DNA from: Nitrosomonas ureae
GTDB lineage: Bacteria > Pseudomonadota > Gammaproteobacteria > Burkholderiales > Nitrosomonadaceae
Direction of reading: 5' to 3'
Assembly (NCBI RefSeq): GCF_900108305.1
Contig: NZ_FNUX01000020.1
Coordinates: 1-53,305, forward strand
Length of the DNA stretch: 53,305 bases
Shown: positions 1-8,774 of the stretch, in pieces
Position numbering within the stretch: the first letter of the stretch is position 1
Layout of the letters: every line of letters begins with the position of its first letter
Translations under genes and position numbers: made by a program
Notes under the pieces: model-generated
Told to the model about the DNA's origin: nothing
Seen by the model: only the letters and a program-made list of their open reading frames with translations
Database searches by the model: none

Positions 1-147
1 ACCAACCAAAGTTATTCTCCACATTGAATGGAAATATCAGATTCAATTTCTCAACAACAATTGTTGGGTACTTTTTTCAGGGATGACTAATTAATTTAAT
101 TGATCGCGCTACAGAGTAATAACACAGACTATCCGCTATTCAATAGA

Positions 148-513
148 TTATTTTTTCTGTCCGTTCCGGTGTACTTCGGTCTCTTCAATAATTTGTGCGT
201 CTTCGATGATTTCGGTCTGATCCGTTGCAGACTGCCGGTTTATATTATCGGGGTGCTGCATGGCCTTTTTATATTTGCGGCGCAGCCACCAGAAGCGTAT
301 GCCGACGACCATAACCGCTAAAGCAACTAAAGCGAGAAAGGCGGCAAAAAAGAAAATACCGGCGAACACCATAACCACGACAACGGGTATCAGCATAGCG
401 TAAGTAAGCCAGCGGCTTAAAGGTGAAACGGGCGTACGCTGAAATTCTCCTGATTCATTCTGGCGATATTCAGAAATCCTGCTGATAATAATTTTTTTCT
501 CTTCATCATTCAT
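148..513 (-). CDS. Small two-helix membrane protein of unknown function
   Basis: Predicted 121-residue inner-membrane protein that I do not recognise. A polar N-terminus is followed by two adjacent hydrophobic stretches (about residues 36-56 and 57-75), a basic WWLRRKYKK stop-transfer segment, and a polar acidic tail. Its ATG overlaps the pepP stop codon (ATGA), so it is probably translationally coupled to pepP and is the last gene of the amgK-murU-pepP run. The overlap is the main evidence that it is real. No function can be assigned. Confidence 0.7.
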   Translation of the reverse strand: MNDEEKKIIISRISEYRQNESGEFQRTPVSPLSRWLTYAMLIPVVVVMVFAGIFFFAAFLALVALAVMVVGIRFWWLRRKYKKAMQHPDNINRQSATDQTEIIEDAQIIEETEVHRNGQKK

Positions 514-1817
514 TGCATCAACTCCTCGATTGCAGCAATTGTTTTGGGTGCTGCCACGGTTAAAAGTTCATGATCAGTTCGAGTAACCACCACATCATCC
601 TCAATGCGGATACCAATATTCCAGAAATGTTTCGGAACATTATCCGCCGGACGAATATAACAACCCGGTTCGACTGTCAGCACCATACCGGGCTGCAATA
701 AACGCCATTCACCTTTTTGCTTGTATTCTCCGACATCATGCACATCCATGCCCAGCCAATGCCCGGTCTTATGCATATAAAAACGTTTATAGTCACCGGA
801 CTCCAGCACAGCCTCCATGCTACCCCGGCATAATCCCAAATCGATAAAACCTTGTGCTAATACACGCAGCGCGGCTTGGTGCGGGTCATTCCAGCTATTT
901 CTCGGTTTCACCTGCAATATGGCCGCCGTCTGCGCAGCCAGCACCAGTTGATATACGTCTCTTTGGGCAGCAGTGAATTTTCCATTGATAGGGAATGTCC
1001 GCGTAATATCCGCAGCATAACCATCCAGCTCGCAACCCGCGTCAATCAATAATAAATCACCCGATCTGAGCTCGGCATTATTCTGCACATAATGCAACAC
1101 GCACGCGTTAGCGCCTCCGGCAACAATCGAAGTATAAGCCGGCGCCTGCGCGCCATGCCGGCAGAAAGTATAAAGCAGCTCGGCTTCAATCTCGTTCTCA
1201 CGCATTCCCGGCATTGTAGTTTGCATCGCGCGTTGATGCGCCTGCACCGAGATATCCGCTGCACGCTGCATGATTTGCAATTCATCCGTACCTTTAATCA
1301 GACGCATTTCATCCAGTATTGCGCGATAATCACGAATCTCGTTCGGCGCCGCAACACCCGTACGCGCCAATTCACGTACCCGATTTAACCAACCAACAAC
1401 ACGCTGATCCCAGTTCTGATCCAATCCCAAAGCAGTAAAAACCGCCGGCTGATCCGCCAGTAACCCGGGCAGCAATTCTTCCAATCGGGTTATCGGATAC
1501 GCTTCATCAAAACCGAAAACCTCTCTGGCCGCCTCAGGTCCGTAGCGAAAACCATCCCAGATTTCACGCTCGGCATCTTTCTCGCGGCAGAACAAAATAT
1601 GCTTGGCCGGTGCATGATCAGTGGCATTAACAATCAGCAACACTGCTTCTGGTTCACGAAAACCCGTCAAGTAATAAAAATAGCTATCAAACCGGTACGG
1701 ATAATGCGCATCACGATTGCGCAACCGCTCCGGAGCGGTTGGAATAATCGCCACCCCCATTTGCATTTGAGCTGCCAGAAGCTTGCGGCGGGCAATAAAA
1801 GGTTGAATATATGTCAT
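510..1817 (-). CDS. pepP: Xaa-Pro aminopeptidase (aminopeptidase P)
   Basis: Cytosolic metallopeptidase that removes an N-terminal residue preceding proline. The 435-residue length is normal for PepP. An N-terminal creatinase-like domain (about 1-170) precedes the pita-bread catalytic domain. Metal ligands are visible in order: the two Asp of DAGCELDGYAADITRTF, His in HKTGHWLGMDVHDVG, Glu in TVEPGCYI and Glu in GIRIEDDVVV. It starts at an ATG 31 bp after murU and overlaps the downstream small membrane gene. The family assignment is secure. In many proteobacteria pepP sits with ubiH, which is absent here. Confidence 0.95.
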   Translation of the reverse strand: MTYIQPFIARRKLLAAQMQMGVAIIPTAPERLRNRDAHYPYRFDSYFYYLTGFREPEAVLLIVNATDHAPAKHILFCREKDAEREIWDGFRYGPEAAREVFGFDEAYPITRLEELLPGLLADQPAVFTALGLDQNWDQRVVGWLNRVRELARTGVAAPNEIRDYRAILDEMRLIKGTDELQIMQRAADISVQAHQRAMQTTMPGMRENEIEAELLYTFCRHGAQAPAYTSIVAGGANACVLHYVQNNAELRSGDLLLIDAGCELDGYAADITRTFPINGKFTAAQRDVYQLVLAAQTAAILQVKPRNSWNDPHQAALRVLAQGFIDLGLCRGSMEAVLESGDYKRFYMHKTGHWLGMDVHDVGEYKQKGEWRLLQPGMVLTVEPGCYIRPADNVPKHFWNIGIRIEDDVVVTRTDHELLTVAAPKTIAAIEELMQ

Positions 1818-1848
1818 AGTTACAGTTTCAAGTTATTACACTCACTGA

Positions 1849-2550
1849 TTACGTGATCCCCAATCGCGATTTAAGTTGCTCATCCAATGCTTCCAATCGT
1901 TCCGGCGTTCCCACATCGACCCATTGTCCGGTAAAGTATTCACCGCTCACTTTGCCTTCTTCTATCGCTCGTCGCAATAACGGAGCCAGTTTTATCGCCA
2001 AACCTGGTTCTATTGCGCCAAACAATTGCGGCTGATAAATACCGATGCCGCTAAACGTTAATCGATCGCTGCCTGCCAGTAAGATCCGATTTTGCTGCAA
2101 CGCAAAATCTCCAGCGGAGTGGTGCGGCGGATTATCAACCAATACCAGATGCGCCAATTGCGCCCCTTCCGATTGCATTGCGTTCATAACCGGTAACAGC
2201 GATACATAATCCATTTCACAATATATATCCGCATTGACCACCAGGAACGGTTGATCGCCGGACTGACCTGCCAACAGCGGCAAAGCATTGGCTATTCCAC
2301 CCGCTGTTTCCAGCACCGCTCGTTCCGGCGAATAATGAATATTAACACCATAGCGCTCACCCGTACCCAAAGCATTTTCGATCATTGCACCCAGGTACGC
2401 ATGGTTAATGACAATATCGACAAAACCAGCGCGCGCCAGATTTTTTAGCTGATATTCAATTAATGCCATTCCCCCAACCTTTAACAAAGGCTTGGGTAAG
2501 GCGTCGGTAAGCGGGCGCATGCGCTCGCCGCGCCCCGCCGCAAGAATCAT
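1849..2550 (-). CDS. murU: N-acetylmuramate alpha-1-phosphate uridylyltransferase (MurU-type nucleotidyltransferase)
   Basis: Probable sugar-1-phosphate nucleotidyltransferase that makes UDP-MurNAc from MurNAc-1-phosphate in the fosfomycin-resistant peptidoglycan recycling route known in Pseudomonas. The N-terminus carries the NTP-transferase signature GRGERMRPLTD and the PKPLLKVGG lysine segment. I start it at the ATG giving MILAAGRGERM (233 aa). An upstream in-frame start exists but would overlap amgK by about 50 bp and adds residues unlike the family. amgK lies 19 bp upstream, and this pairing is what points to MurU rather than another nucleotidyltransferase. Substrate is inferred from context. 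Confidence 0.85.
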   Translation of the reverse strand: MILAAGRGERMRPLTDALPKPLLKVGGMALIEYQLKNLARAGFVDIVINHAYLGAMIENALGTGERYGVNIHYSPERAVLETAGGIANALPLLAGQSGDQPFLVVNADIYCEMDYVSLLPVMNAMQSEGAQLAHLVLVDNPPHHSAGDFALQQNRILLAGSDRLTFSGIGIYQPQLFGAIEPGLAIKLAPLLRRAIEEGKVSGEYFTGQWVDVGTPERLEALDEQLKSRLGIT

Positions 2551-2569
2551 CGCCTTATAAGGAATATGT

Positions 2570-3574
2570 CTAAAAGGTGTAACCAATCTTCTGATCTGAT
2601 TCAGCAGGGTGCAATTCATCCAGCAAACTCAGCAACGGACGCAGCTCCCGGTAACGCTCGCACGCCGTGCGCAGATATTCCATTACCAGCGGCATATCGT
2701 TCAGATAAGCCGCTTTGCCATCGCGATAATTAAGGCGGGCAAAAATCCCTAATACTTTTAAGTGACGTTGCACGCCCATCCACTCAAAATCCCGATAAAA
2801 ATCCGAAAAATCGGCAGCTACCGGTAATCCGGTCCGGCGTGCTTTTTCCCAATAGCGAATGGTCCAATCCAGAATGCGGTCTTCGTCCCAGCGGATATAA
2901 GCATCTTTGAATAAAGACACCAGATCATACGTAATCGGTCCATATACCGCATCCTGGAAATCAAGAATGCCCGGATTCGGCGTGGACACCATCAGATTGC
3001 GCGAATGATAATCCCTATGCACCAGCACCTTGGCTTGTGCCAGATTATTTTGCAGTATATGTCCAAAAGCATTGCGTAAAACCGTTTGCTGTTTTTCTGA
3101 TAGATTCACTTGCACATGCCTCGCAACATACCAATCAGGGAACAAATCCAATTCCTGCTGTAATAACGCTTGATCATAATGTGGCAAGCCCTCGATCTGT
3201 TGCGACATTTGCATATGCACCAGGGCATCCGTCGCATCGCGATAAAGTTGATTGGCCAGTTCGGGCGTTTGTTTGAGCGCGTGCAAGAAAGTCGTGTGCC
3301 CCAGGTCGGATAACAACAAAAAACCAAGCTCCGGATCCTGCCCCAGAATTTTGGGCACATGCACGCCGGTTGCAGCCAGAATTTCTGCTACATGCAAAAA
3401 TGGCGCGCAATTTTCATATTGAGGCGGCGCATCCATGACAACCAATGTCTGATCATCGAAACAAACCCGGAAATAACGCCGGAAGCTGGCATCCGAAGAG
3501 GCAGGCTGCAGCGTAAACAATTTCCTGGGAAATTGCACCCTTATCCAATTTTCAAGTTGTTGTATGCGTTCCAT
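2570..3574 (-). CDS. amgK: N-acetylmuramate/N-acetylglucosamine anomeric kinase (aminoglycoside phosphotransferase fold)
   Basis: Kinase of the aminoglycoside phosphotransferase superfamily, 334 aa. It shows the catalytic loop HRDYHSRNL and the metal-binding GILDFQDAVYGP segment. In Pseudomonas AmgK phosphorylates recycled MurNAc at the anomeric position and hands it to MurU; the immediately downstream gene here is a MurU-type enzyme, so the same role is likely. In many relatives this gene is next to lptD, but here the upstream neighbour is ubiK in divergent orientation. Family sure, exact substrate inferred. Confidence 0.88.
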   Translation of the reverse strand: MERIQQLENWIRVQFPRKLFTLQPASSDASFRRYFRVCFDDQTLVVMDAPPQYENCAPFLHVAEILAATGVHVPKILGQDPELGFLLLSDLGHTTFLHALKQTPELANQLYRDATDALVHMQMSQQIEGLPHYDQALLQQELDLFPDWYVARHVQVNLSEKQQTVLRNAFGHILQNNLAQAKVLVHRDYHSRNLMVSTPNPGILDFQDAVYGPITYDLVSLFKDAYIRWDEDRILDWTIRYWEKARRTGLPVAADFSDFYRDFEWMGVQRHLKVLGIFARLNYRDGKAAYLNDMPLVMEYLRTACERYRELRPLLSLLDELHPAESDQKIGYTF

Positions 3575-3650
3575 TCATATATCCGAATAATTAATCGTTC
3601 CAGGATCTAAAACACTCAAAATAATTGCTTTGAAAAAGCGTGGCAAATTC

Positions 3651-3662
3651 ACTCCGCGGAGT
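3651..3662. promoter_or_regulatory. 12-bp perfect palindrome between amgK and ubiK
   Basis: ACTCCGCGGAGT is perfectly self-complementary and lies in the 217-bp divergent spacer between amgK and ubiK, which holds no convincing gene. It could be an operator. A 12-bp palindrome is expected by chance about a dozen times in a window this long, so the location is the only support. Confidence 0.2.
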
Positions 3663-3791
3663 AAAACTGGAACCGTTCCCAATAACAGTGGATAATCCAA
3701 TATTGCAAGATGTCTCGCAGCGTGAGATTTTATCACGTCGCTTATATGACCAGCCGATCAACTGGTAAATCAATCAACAAGGAGAACAACG

Positions 3792-4058
3792 ATGCTTAAT
3801 AAAAATGTAATTGATGAAATCAATGCCAAAGTCAGCGAGATCATGCAAAACAGCCCGGCCAAAGACATCGAAAAAAATATCCGGGTTTTATTATCGGGCG
3901 CGTTTTCCCGGCTTGAATTAGTCACACGTGATGAATTTGATGTGCAACAGGAAGTTTTACAGCGTACCCGTGAGAAACTGATGATTCTTGAAGCCAAGGT
4001 TGCGGAACTGGAAATCCGGTTGAACACAAGCGAAATGCAACCCGAACCGGATAAATAA
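3792..4058 (+). CDS. ubiK: UbiK-type ubiquinone biosynthesis accessory factor (BMFP domain)
   Basis: Small 88-residue protein of the BMFP/UbiK family, which in Escherichia coli assists the ubiquinone biosynthesis complex in the cytosol by contacting UbiJ and lipid. The C-terminal half is a charged heptad-rich coiled coil (about 50-80, including VLQRTREKLMILEAKVAELE), and the N-terminal half contains the ALSRLELV-like region typical of the family. A clear GGAG lies 8 bases before the ATG. It is followed 71 bp later by comM. Assignment by length, coiled coil and overall pattern. Confidence 0.85.
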   Translation: MLNKNVIDEINAKVSEIMQNSPAKDIEKNIRVLLSGAFSRLELVTRDEFDVQQEVLQRTREKLMILEAKVAELEIRLNTSEMQPEPDK

Positions 4059-4129
4059 ACTTATGCCCTTTTTGTCATGCTTGAGTAAACCTCAATCCAC
4101 GCCCGCAACTTAGAACTGCGATTGCCCAG

Positions 4130-5635
4130 ATGTCGCTCGCCGTACTCTATAGCCGTGCGCTTTCAGGTATTCAAGCGCCGTTGGTGACAGTGGAAACGCA
4201 CATCGCCAACGGCTTACCTAGCTTTACTATCGTCGGCCTTCCCGATACCGAAGTCAAAGAAAGTAAAGACCGCGTCAGGGCCGCGTTGCAGAATGCGCAA
4301 TTCAAAATCCCCGCGCAACGTATTACCATCAATCTGGCCCCGGCCGACCTGCCCAAGGAGAGCGGACGGTTCGATTTACCCATTGCATTAGGGATACTGG
4401 CGGCAACCGGGCAAATTCCCAAAGATAAGCTGGATCAATACGAATGGGCCGGCGAACTGGCATTGACCGGAGAATTGCGCCCGATTCACGGCGCGCTGGC
4501 GATGACCTACAACGCATCACAATCCGGCCGCAGTTTTGTGCTTCCGGAACAAAATGCCGCTGAAGCTGCGCTGGTCAAAAAAGCTACGATCTACGCGGCA
4601 AAATCATTATTACAAATCTGCGCGCACTTAACCGGAAGAGAGACACTACCTGTTTTTCAAGATATTCCGGAGGACAAAAGTGAAGACTCTGTTTATCCGG
4701 ATCTCGACGAAGTCAAGGGGCAAACACATGCCAAGCGCGCACTGGCCATTGCCGCATCCGGCGGTCACAGCCTGCTGATGATCGGCCCGCCCGGCACCGG
4801 CAAATCCATGCTGGCGGCACGTTTTCCCGGCATCCTGCCGCACATGACCGAAGCGGAGGCTCTCGAATCCGCAGCCATTCAGTCACTCAGTCATGGTAGC
4901 TTCAATATCGAGAATTGGAAGAAAAGACCATTCCGTTCACCGCACCATACGGCATCCGGTGTTGCTTTGGTCGGCGGCGGCAGCCACCCTCGCCCCGGTG
5001 AAATTTCACTGGCCATGCATGGTGTGCTGTTCCTGGACGAACTGGCGGAATTCGACCGCAAGGTCCTGGAAGTCTTGCGCGAGCCCCTTGAATCCGGAAA
5101 AATCACCATTTCCCGCGCAGCCCGCCAAGCGGAATTTCCAGCGCAATTTCAACTAATTGCCGCGATGAATCCTTGCCCTTGCGGCTATTTGGGACATTCC
5201 AATGGTAAATGTCATTGCACCCCTGATCAGGTTGCTCGCTACCGCGCAAGAATATCCGGCCCGTTACTGGATCGTATCGACATGCAGATTGAAGTGCCAG
5301 CCGTACCGCAACAGGAATTGATGAAACAACAAACTTCCGGTGAAAAAAGTAGCGCTATCCGTCAGCACGTTGAAAGAGCGCATCAACTACAACTTAACCG
5401 GCAAGGCAAAACCAACAGCCGTTTGAGCGTCAAGGAAATTGACCAATTTTGTACACTTGATAACAGCAGCGAAAATCTGCTAAAACAAGCCATCAGTCGC
5501 TTGAATCTATCTGCACGCGCATATCATCGTATTCTGAAAGTAGCACGGACGATTGCAGATTTGGCGGGTATTGAGAAAATCAGTAACCAGCATATTGCTG
5601 AAGCGATTCAGTATCGCAGGCTGGATAAGCATTAA
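4130..5635 (+). CDS. comM: YifB/ComM family Mg-chelatase-like AAA+ ATPase
   Basis: 501-residue protein with the three-part ComM layout: an N-terminal Lon-protease-like fold (about 20-170), a central AAA+ domain with Walker A GPPGTGKSM near residue 222, and a C-terminal Mg-chelatase domain with the Cys-rich AAMNPCPCGYLG and CHCTPDQVARY segments. In Vibrio and relatives ComM is a helicase that promotes branch migration during natural transformation. comF and the pilus operon elsewhere in the window fit that role. No strong ribosome binding site is visible before the ATG, but the family N-terminus MSLAVLYSRAL matches. Confidence 0.95.
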   Translation: MSLAVLYSRALSGIQAPLVTVETHIANGLPSFTIVGLPDTEVKESKDRVRAALQNAQFKIPAQRITINLAPADLPKESGRFDLPIALGILAATGQIPKDKLDQYEWAGELALTGELRPIHGALAMTYNASQSGRSFVLPEQNAAEAALVKKATIYAAKSLLQICAHLTGRETLPVFQDIPEDKSEDSVYPDLDEVKGQTHAKRALAIAASGGHSLLMIGPPGTGKSMLAARFPGILPHMTEAEALESAAIQSLSHGSFNIENWKKRPFRSPHHTASGVALVGGGSHPRPGEISLAMHGVLFLDELAEFDRKVLEVLREPLESGKITISRAARQAEFPAQFQLIAAMNPCPCGYLGHSNGKCHCTPDQVARYRARISGPLLDRIDMQIEVPAVPQQELMKQQTSGEKSSAIRQHVERAHQLQLNRQGKTNSRLSVKEIDQFCTLDNSSENLLKQAISRLNLSARAYHRILKVARTIADLAGIEKISNQHIAEAIQYRRLDKH

Positions 5636-5773
5636 GTTTCTTGCCATACCATCAGATCACCGAGGAATTATCAGCCTTAAGGCACCTCCCTTCGAAATCT
5701 GCAAACTCATTTTAAGATAGGCTGAAAAATCTAACGTTATCCATAATCTTTTATTTGGACCTGACACCGATTT

Positions 5774-5938
5774 TTAGTCCTTGCTAAGGAACCATAATCC
5801 GAATCCGACAATTGCGACTTCGACAATAATCATGAACACTCGGATTGATAATCTTTCTAAAACATGTTTCCCGATATAAGAACCAAGGATCATTATTGGG
5901 CTGATGGTTATGCCATTGAGCCATGTGGCTGAGGTGAC
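5774..5938 (-). pseudogene. C-terminal remnant of a TauE/SafE (sulfite exporter family) permease
   Basis: The minus strand reads 54 codons without a start. They include ITISPIMILGSYIGKHVLER, then a hydrophobic helix ending GFGLWFLSKD and a stop. This matches the end of TauE/SafE permeases, where the Gly-Ser-Tyr-Ile-Gly-Lys segment and a final helix close the protein. An in-frame TAG sits immediately upstream, and the residues before it do not continue the family in that frame. The rest of the gene (about 200 residues) is missing. The whole 5636-6117 interval otherwise shows no gene. Confidence 0.65.
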
Positions 5939-6156
5939 CTAGTCTAATAAAATAAACAGCCATTCTTCCATAAATTACCCCTTTCAAATAATATCAGGGC
6001 CTACAGTAAAAAAATATAAAACATAGTAACCTTATAGGCATAATACTGATTTTTAAAGATTCAGCGTGTTTCTTTTCCCTGTATCTCTCAGAAATTCCAG
6101 ATAATAAGGACAAGTTTATTTTCAACTCTATTTTTGACAGCACATATCAAGCAGCC

Positions 6157-6387
6157 ATGAAGCTGGATATTGGCGGCGCAACACTGATTGTTGCCGCAGA
6201 AGGCTTCGGACATGATCACAAGCTGCACTCCGCGCATTTCTTTGAACTGGCGGATCAGCCGGTCGAAGTGACAATGGCTGTCAGTGAACAGCAGGCGGAA
6301 CGCATGTTCGCGTATCTAAAGCAGGAAGGCGTGAAAGTGTTCTATGTCAAAACGCCAATCGAGTTCGGCATAACCGGAGAAACCTGA
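6157..6387 (+). CDS. PII-like small protein heading the MFS/ACR3-like operon (start uncertain)
   Basis: From the first ATG this is 76 aa. The order GGATLIVAAEGFG, a short linker, then a strand-helix-strand ending VFYVKTPIEFG resembles the second half of a PII-type ferredoxin-like fold with a shortened T-loop region. The ATG lies inside what should be helix 1 and has no ribosome binding site. The frame stays open upstream to 6007, and the codons from 6112 (KFIFNSIF) look like strand 1. An AAGGA at 6106-6110 sits 7 bases before an ATT at 6118, so an 89-aa product starting at ATT is possible. The stop overlaps the MFS start (TGATG), implying coupling. Probably a sensory partner of the transporters; ligand unknown. 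Confidence 0.6.
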   Translation: MKLDIGGATLIVAAEGFGHDHKLHSAHFFELADQPVEVTMAVSEQQAERMFAYLKQEGVKVFYVKTPIEFGITGET

Positions 6388-7625
6388 TGCCGGATAACGA
6401 TCCCCAGGCTCCCGATGCGAAAGGCTGGTTTAACCGCACGGTCGCTGGTGCGGGCATTACCAGCGCACTGGGCGATTTCTGTTATGAAACGACAACCGTG
6501 ATTTTGCCGGGTTTTCTCGCGGTTCTGGGTATTCCGGCGGCGGTGCTGGGCTTTATCGAAGGTATCGCCGATGCGGTGGCAAGTTTTACTAAAATGGCCT
6601 CGGGTTACATCGCCGACAAGCTGGGGCATCGAAAGCTGCTGGTACTGGTGGGTTATGGACTCACGCCGGTTGGTCAGATGTTGATTGCATTGTCGACAGG
6701 CTGGCTGTTCATCCTGCTTGGGCGCATGGTGTCGTGGTTCGGTAAGGGCTTGCGCGGCCCCTTGCGCGATGCCATCGTGATTCAAGCGATAAGTCCGGCC
6801 ACGCGTGGACGCGCCTTCGGCTTTCATCGCGCGGCAGATTCAGTGGGCGCGGTGCTCGGCCCTTTGCTCGGGGTGGCGTTGCTAGGGATGGCGCAGGGTT
6901 GGCACTGGGAGGACGATGCCGGCCCGTTCCGCTTCGTATTATGGCTGTCGGTTATTCCCGGCGTCCTGGCGGTTCTAGCGTTTCTGTGGCTGGTCAAAGA
7001 TCCGCAGCATTCACCGAATCCTGCGCTGAAGTTTTTCAGCACGCTGCACGGATTGCCGTTGCGGTTCAAGCGCTATCTGGGCTCGGTGGGACTCTTTGGT
7101 ATCGGCGATTTCTCTCATGCGTTGCTGATTCTGGCGGCTACCACGTTGCTCACCGCCTCAATGGGCGTGGTGCAAGCAGCGCAGATAGCGGGATTGCTGT
7201 ATGTGTGGCGCAACGTCGTGCAGGTTGCGGTTTCCTGGCCGGTGGGATGGCTGGCCGACCGTGTTGGTCATTTGCCGGTACTTATAATCGGATATTTCCT
7301 GGGTGCCGCCACGGCGGTGTCGACGGCGCTGGCATTCTGGTTCGCGGTTGATAGCATCGTAGCATTGGCCAGTATTTTCTTTGTCGCCGGTTTGTACGTG
7401 GCTGTACAGGAAGCACTGGAGTCCACCGTGACTGCGGAAATGGTGCAAGCGGAAACCATGACGATGAGCATTGGTGCGCTTGGCACCGTCAACGGGGTGG
7501 CTAAGTTTATCTCCAGCGCAACCGTCGGCGTGGTCTGGACGGCGGTTTCTCCAGAGTTTGCCTTTGCCCTGGCTGCTGGATTCATGCTGGCCGGTATATT
7601 CGCAATCTTGCAGGTGCGTGATTGA
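6387..7625 (+). CDS. Major facilitator superfamily transporter in the arsenic island
   Basis: 412-residue integral membrane carrier with about 12 hydrophobic helices. MFS motif A appears between helices 2 and 3 (GYIADKLGHRK), and its second-half copy is GWLADRVGHLP. The loop segment GKGLRGPLRDAI followed by RGRAFGFHRAADSVG is a strong subfamily marker. The ATG overlaps the stop of the PII-like gene, and its own stop overlaps the next ATG, so the three are a coupled operon. Substrate cannot be read from sequence; the neighbours suggest arsenic or metal-related efflux, but this is inference. Confidence 0.85.
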   Translation: MPDNDPQAPDAKGWFNRTVAGAGITSALGDFCYETTTVILPGFLAVLGIPAAVLGFIEGIADAVASFTKMASGYIADKLGHRKLLVLVGYGLTPVGQMLIALSTGWLFILLGRMVSWFGKGLRGPLRDAIVIQAISPATRGRAFGFHRAADSVGAVLGPLLGVALLGMAQGWHWEDDAGPFRFVLWLSVIPGVLAVLAFLWLVKDPQHSPNPALKFFSTLHGLPLRFKRYLGSVGLFGIGDFSHALLILAATTLLTASMGVVQAAQIAGLLYVWRNVVQVAVSWPVGWLADRVGHLPVLIIGYFLGAATAVSTALAFWFAVDSIVALASIFFVAGLYVAVQEALESTVTAEMVQAETMTMSIGALGTVNGVAKFISSATVGVVWTAVSPEFAFALAAGFMLAGIFAILQVRD

Positions 7626-8617
7626 TGGATCGGCTGACTCTCGAACGGCATCAGGTCTGGATCTATCTCGCCGCCATCGTTTCCGGGTTGGCGCTGGGCA
7701 GTACCTGGCCAGGTATCGGATCGCATCTGGAAACTTTGCTGTGGCCGGTGCTGGCCGTTCTGCTCTATACCACCTTCGTGCAGGTACCCTTACTGCACGT
7801 ACGCGACGCCTTTCGCGATCTGCGCTTCGTACTTGCCGTCATGACCGGTAACTTCGTGCTGATTCCATTGGCGGTCTGGCTGATTCTGCAGTGGTTGCCC
7901 GACGACCCGGCTTTGCGTCTCGGCGTGTTGCTAGTGTTGCTGGTGCCCTGTACCGACTGGTTTATCACTTTCGCTCAGCTCGGGCGTGGTAACACGGCGC
8001 AGGCGGTTGCTGTCACACCGCTGAACCTGCTGGCGCAGTTGCTGTTGTTGCCGGCTTATCTATGGTTGATGCTGCCCGCGGCAGATTTCAGTGCGGTACT
8101 GCGAATGGAAAATATACTTCCTGCCGTGCTCACCCTGATCGGTTTACCTTTATTAACCGCAGTATTCACGGAATACTGGATCGAAAAAAAACCCGGACGC
8201 TCAGTCTGGCGCGATCGTCTTGGCTGGTGGCCTGTGCCGCTGCTGGCAGTTGTGGTGTTTCTGATCGCCGGTGCGCAGGTTGGCATAGTGCGCTACGCCG
8301 GTCCATTGTTGCTGACGGTGCTGCCTGTTTTCGCGGGCTTCTTGCTGGTAGCCGCGCTGATTGCGCGTCTGCTTACCCGAGTACTGCGACTGCCGATGAA
8401 TTCCGGGCGTACGCTGGCTTTCAGCCTCGGCACGCGCAATTCCTTTGTGGTATTACCATTCGCGCTGGCATTGCCAGCCGGCTGGGAGGCGGCCGCGGTG
8501 ATTATCGTGTTCCAGTCTCTGGTTGAGCTGTTCGGAATGGTGTTCTATCTGTGGTGGTTGCCAAATCGCTTGTTTAGTGAGACATCCATCGCTGTTATCC
8601 AAAGGAACCCTCCATGA
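7625..8617 (+). CDS. ACR3-like arsenic resistance transporter (bile acid:sodium symporter superfamily)
   Basis: 330-residue membrane protein with about ten helices. It belongs to the bile acid:sodium symporter superfamily that contains ACR3 arsenite exporters. The segment LLVLLVPCTDWFITF, with a membrane-embedded Cys, is characteristic of the arsenic resistance branch. The true start is the ATG overlapping the MFS stop (TGATG); an upstream in-frame TTG is less likely. It differs from classical ACR3, so the substrate (arsenite or antimonite) is inferred. With ArsB on the other strand the island would carry two unrelated exporters. Confidence 0.78.
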   Translation: MDRLTLERHQVWIYLAAIVSGLALGSTWPGIGSHLETLLWPVLAVLLYTTFVQVPLLHVRDAFRDLRFVLAVMTGNFVLIPLAVWLILQWLPDDPALRLGVLLVLLVPCTDWFITFAQLGRGNTAQAVAVTPLNLLAQLLLLPAYLWLMLPAADFSAVLRMENILPAVLTLIGLPLLTAVFTEYWIEKKPGRSVWRDRLGWWPVPLLAVVVFLIAGAQVGIVRYAGPLLLTVLPVFAGFLLVAALIARLLTRVLRLPMNSGRTLAFSLGTRNSFVVLPFALALPAGWEAAAVIIVFQSLVELFGMVFYLWWLPNRLFSETSIAVIQRNPP

Positions 8618-8774
8618 ATGCCGTGATATGTATTGTCAAAAATGGAGTTCATCGATTTAAGCAGCCGGTAGATTGGCATAGTATTGCACGCGCTGTTTTT
8701 CCAGACTCGCCAAAGGGCCGAGACATGACGCATCGACTTTGCTTTCTGCGAGAAACACTCCATGGGCCGGATAA

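Noticed and set aside
1..147. Left edge of the window, including the palindrome CAACAATTGTTG at 55-66
   Set aside because: No gene seen; a 12-bp palindrome in AT-rich sequence is not significant.
3591..3773. Minus-strand open frame of 60 codons in the amgK-ubiK spacer
   Set aside because: No ribosome binding site, no family pattern, and lies in a promoter-sized divergent spacer.
5674..5683. GCCTTAAGGC palindrome as a terminator for comM
   Set aside because: Only 10 bp with no loop or T-tract, and such palindromes are common by chance.
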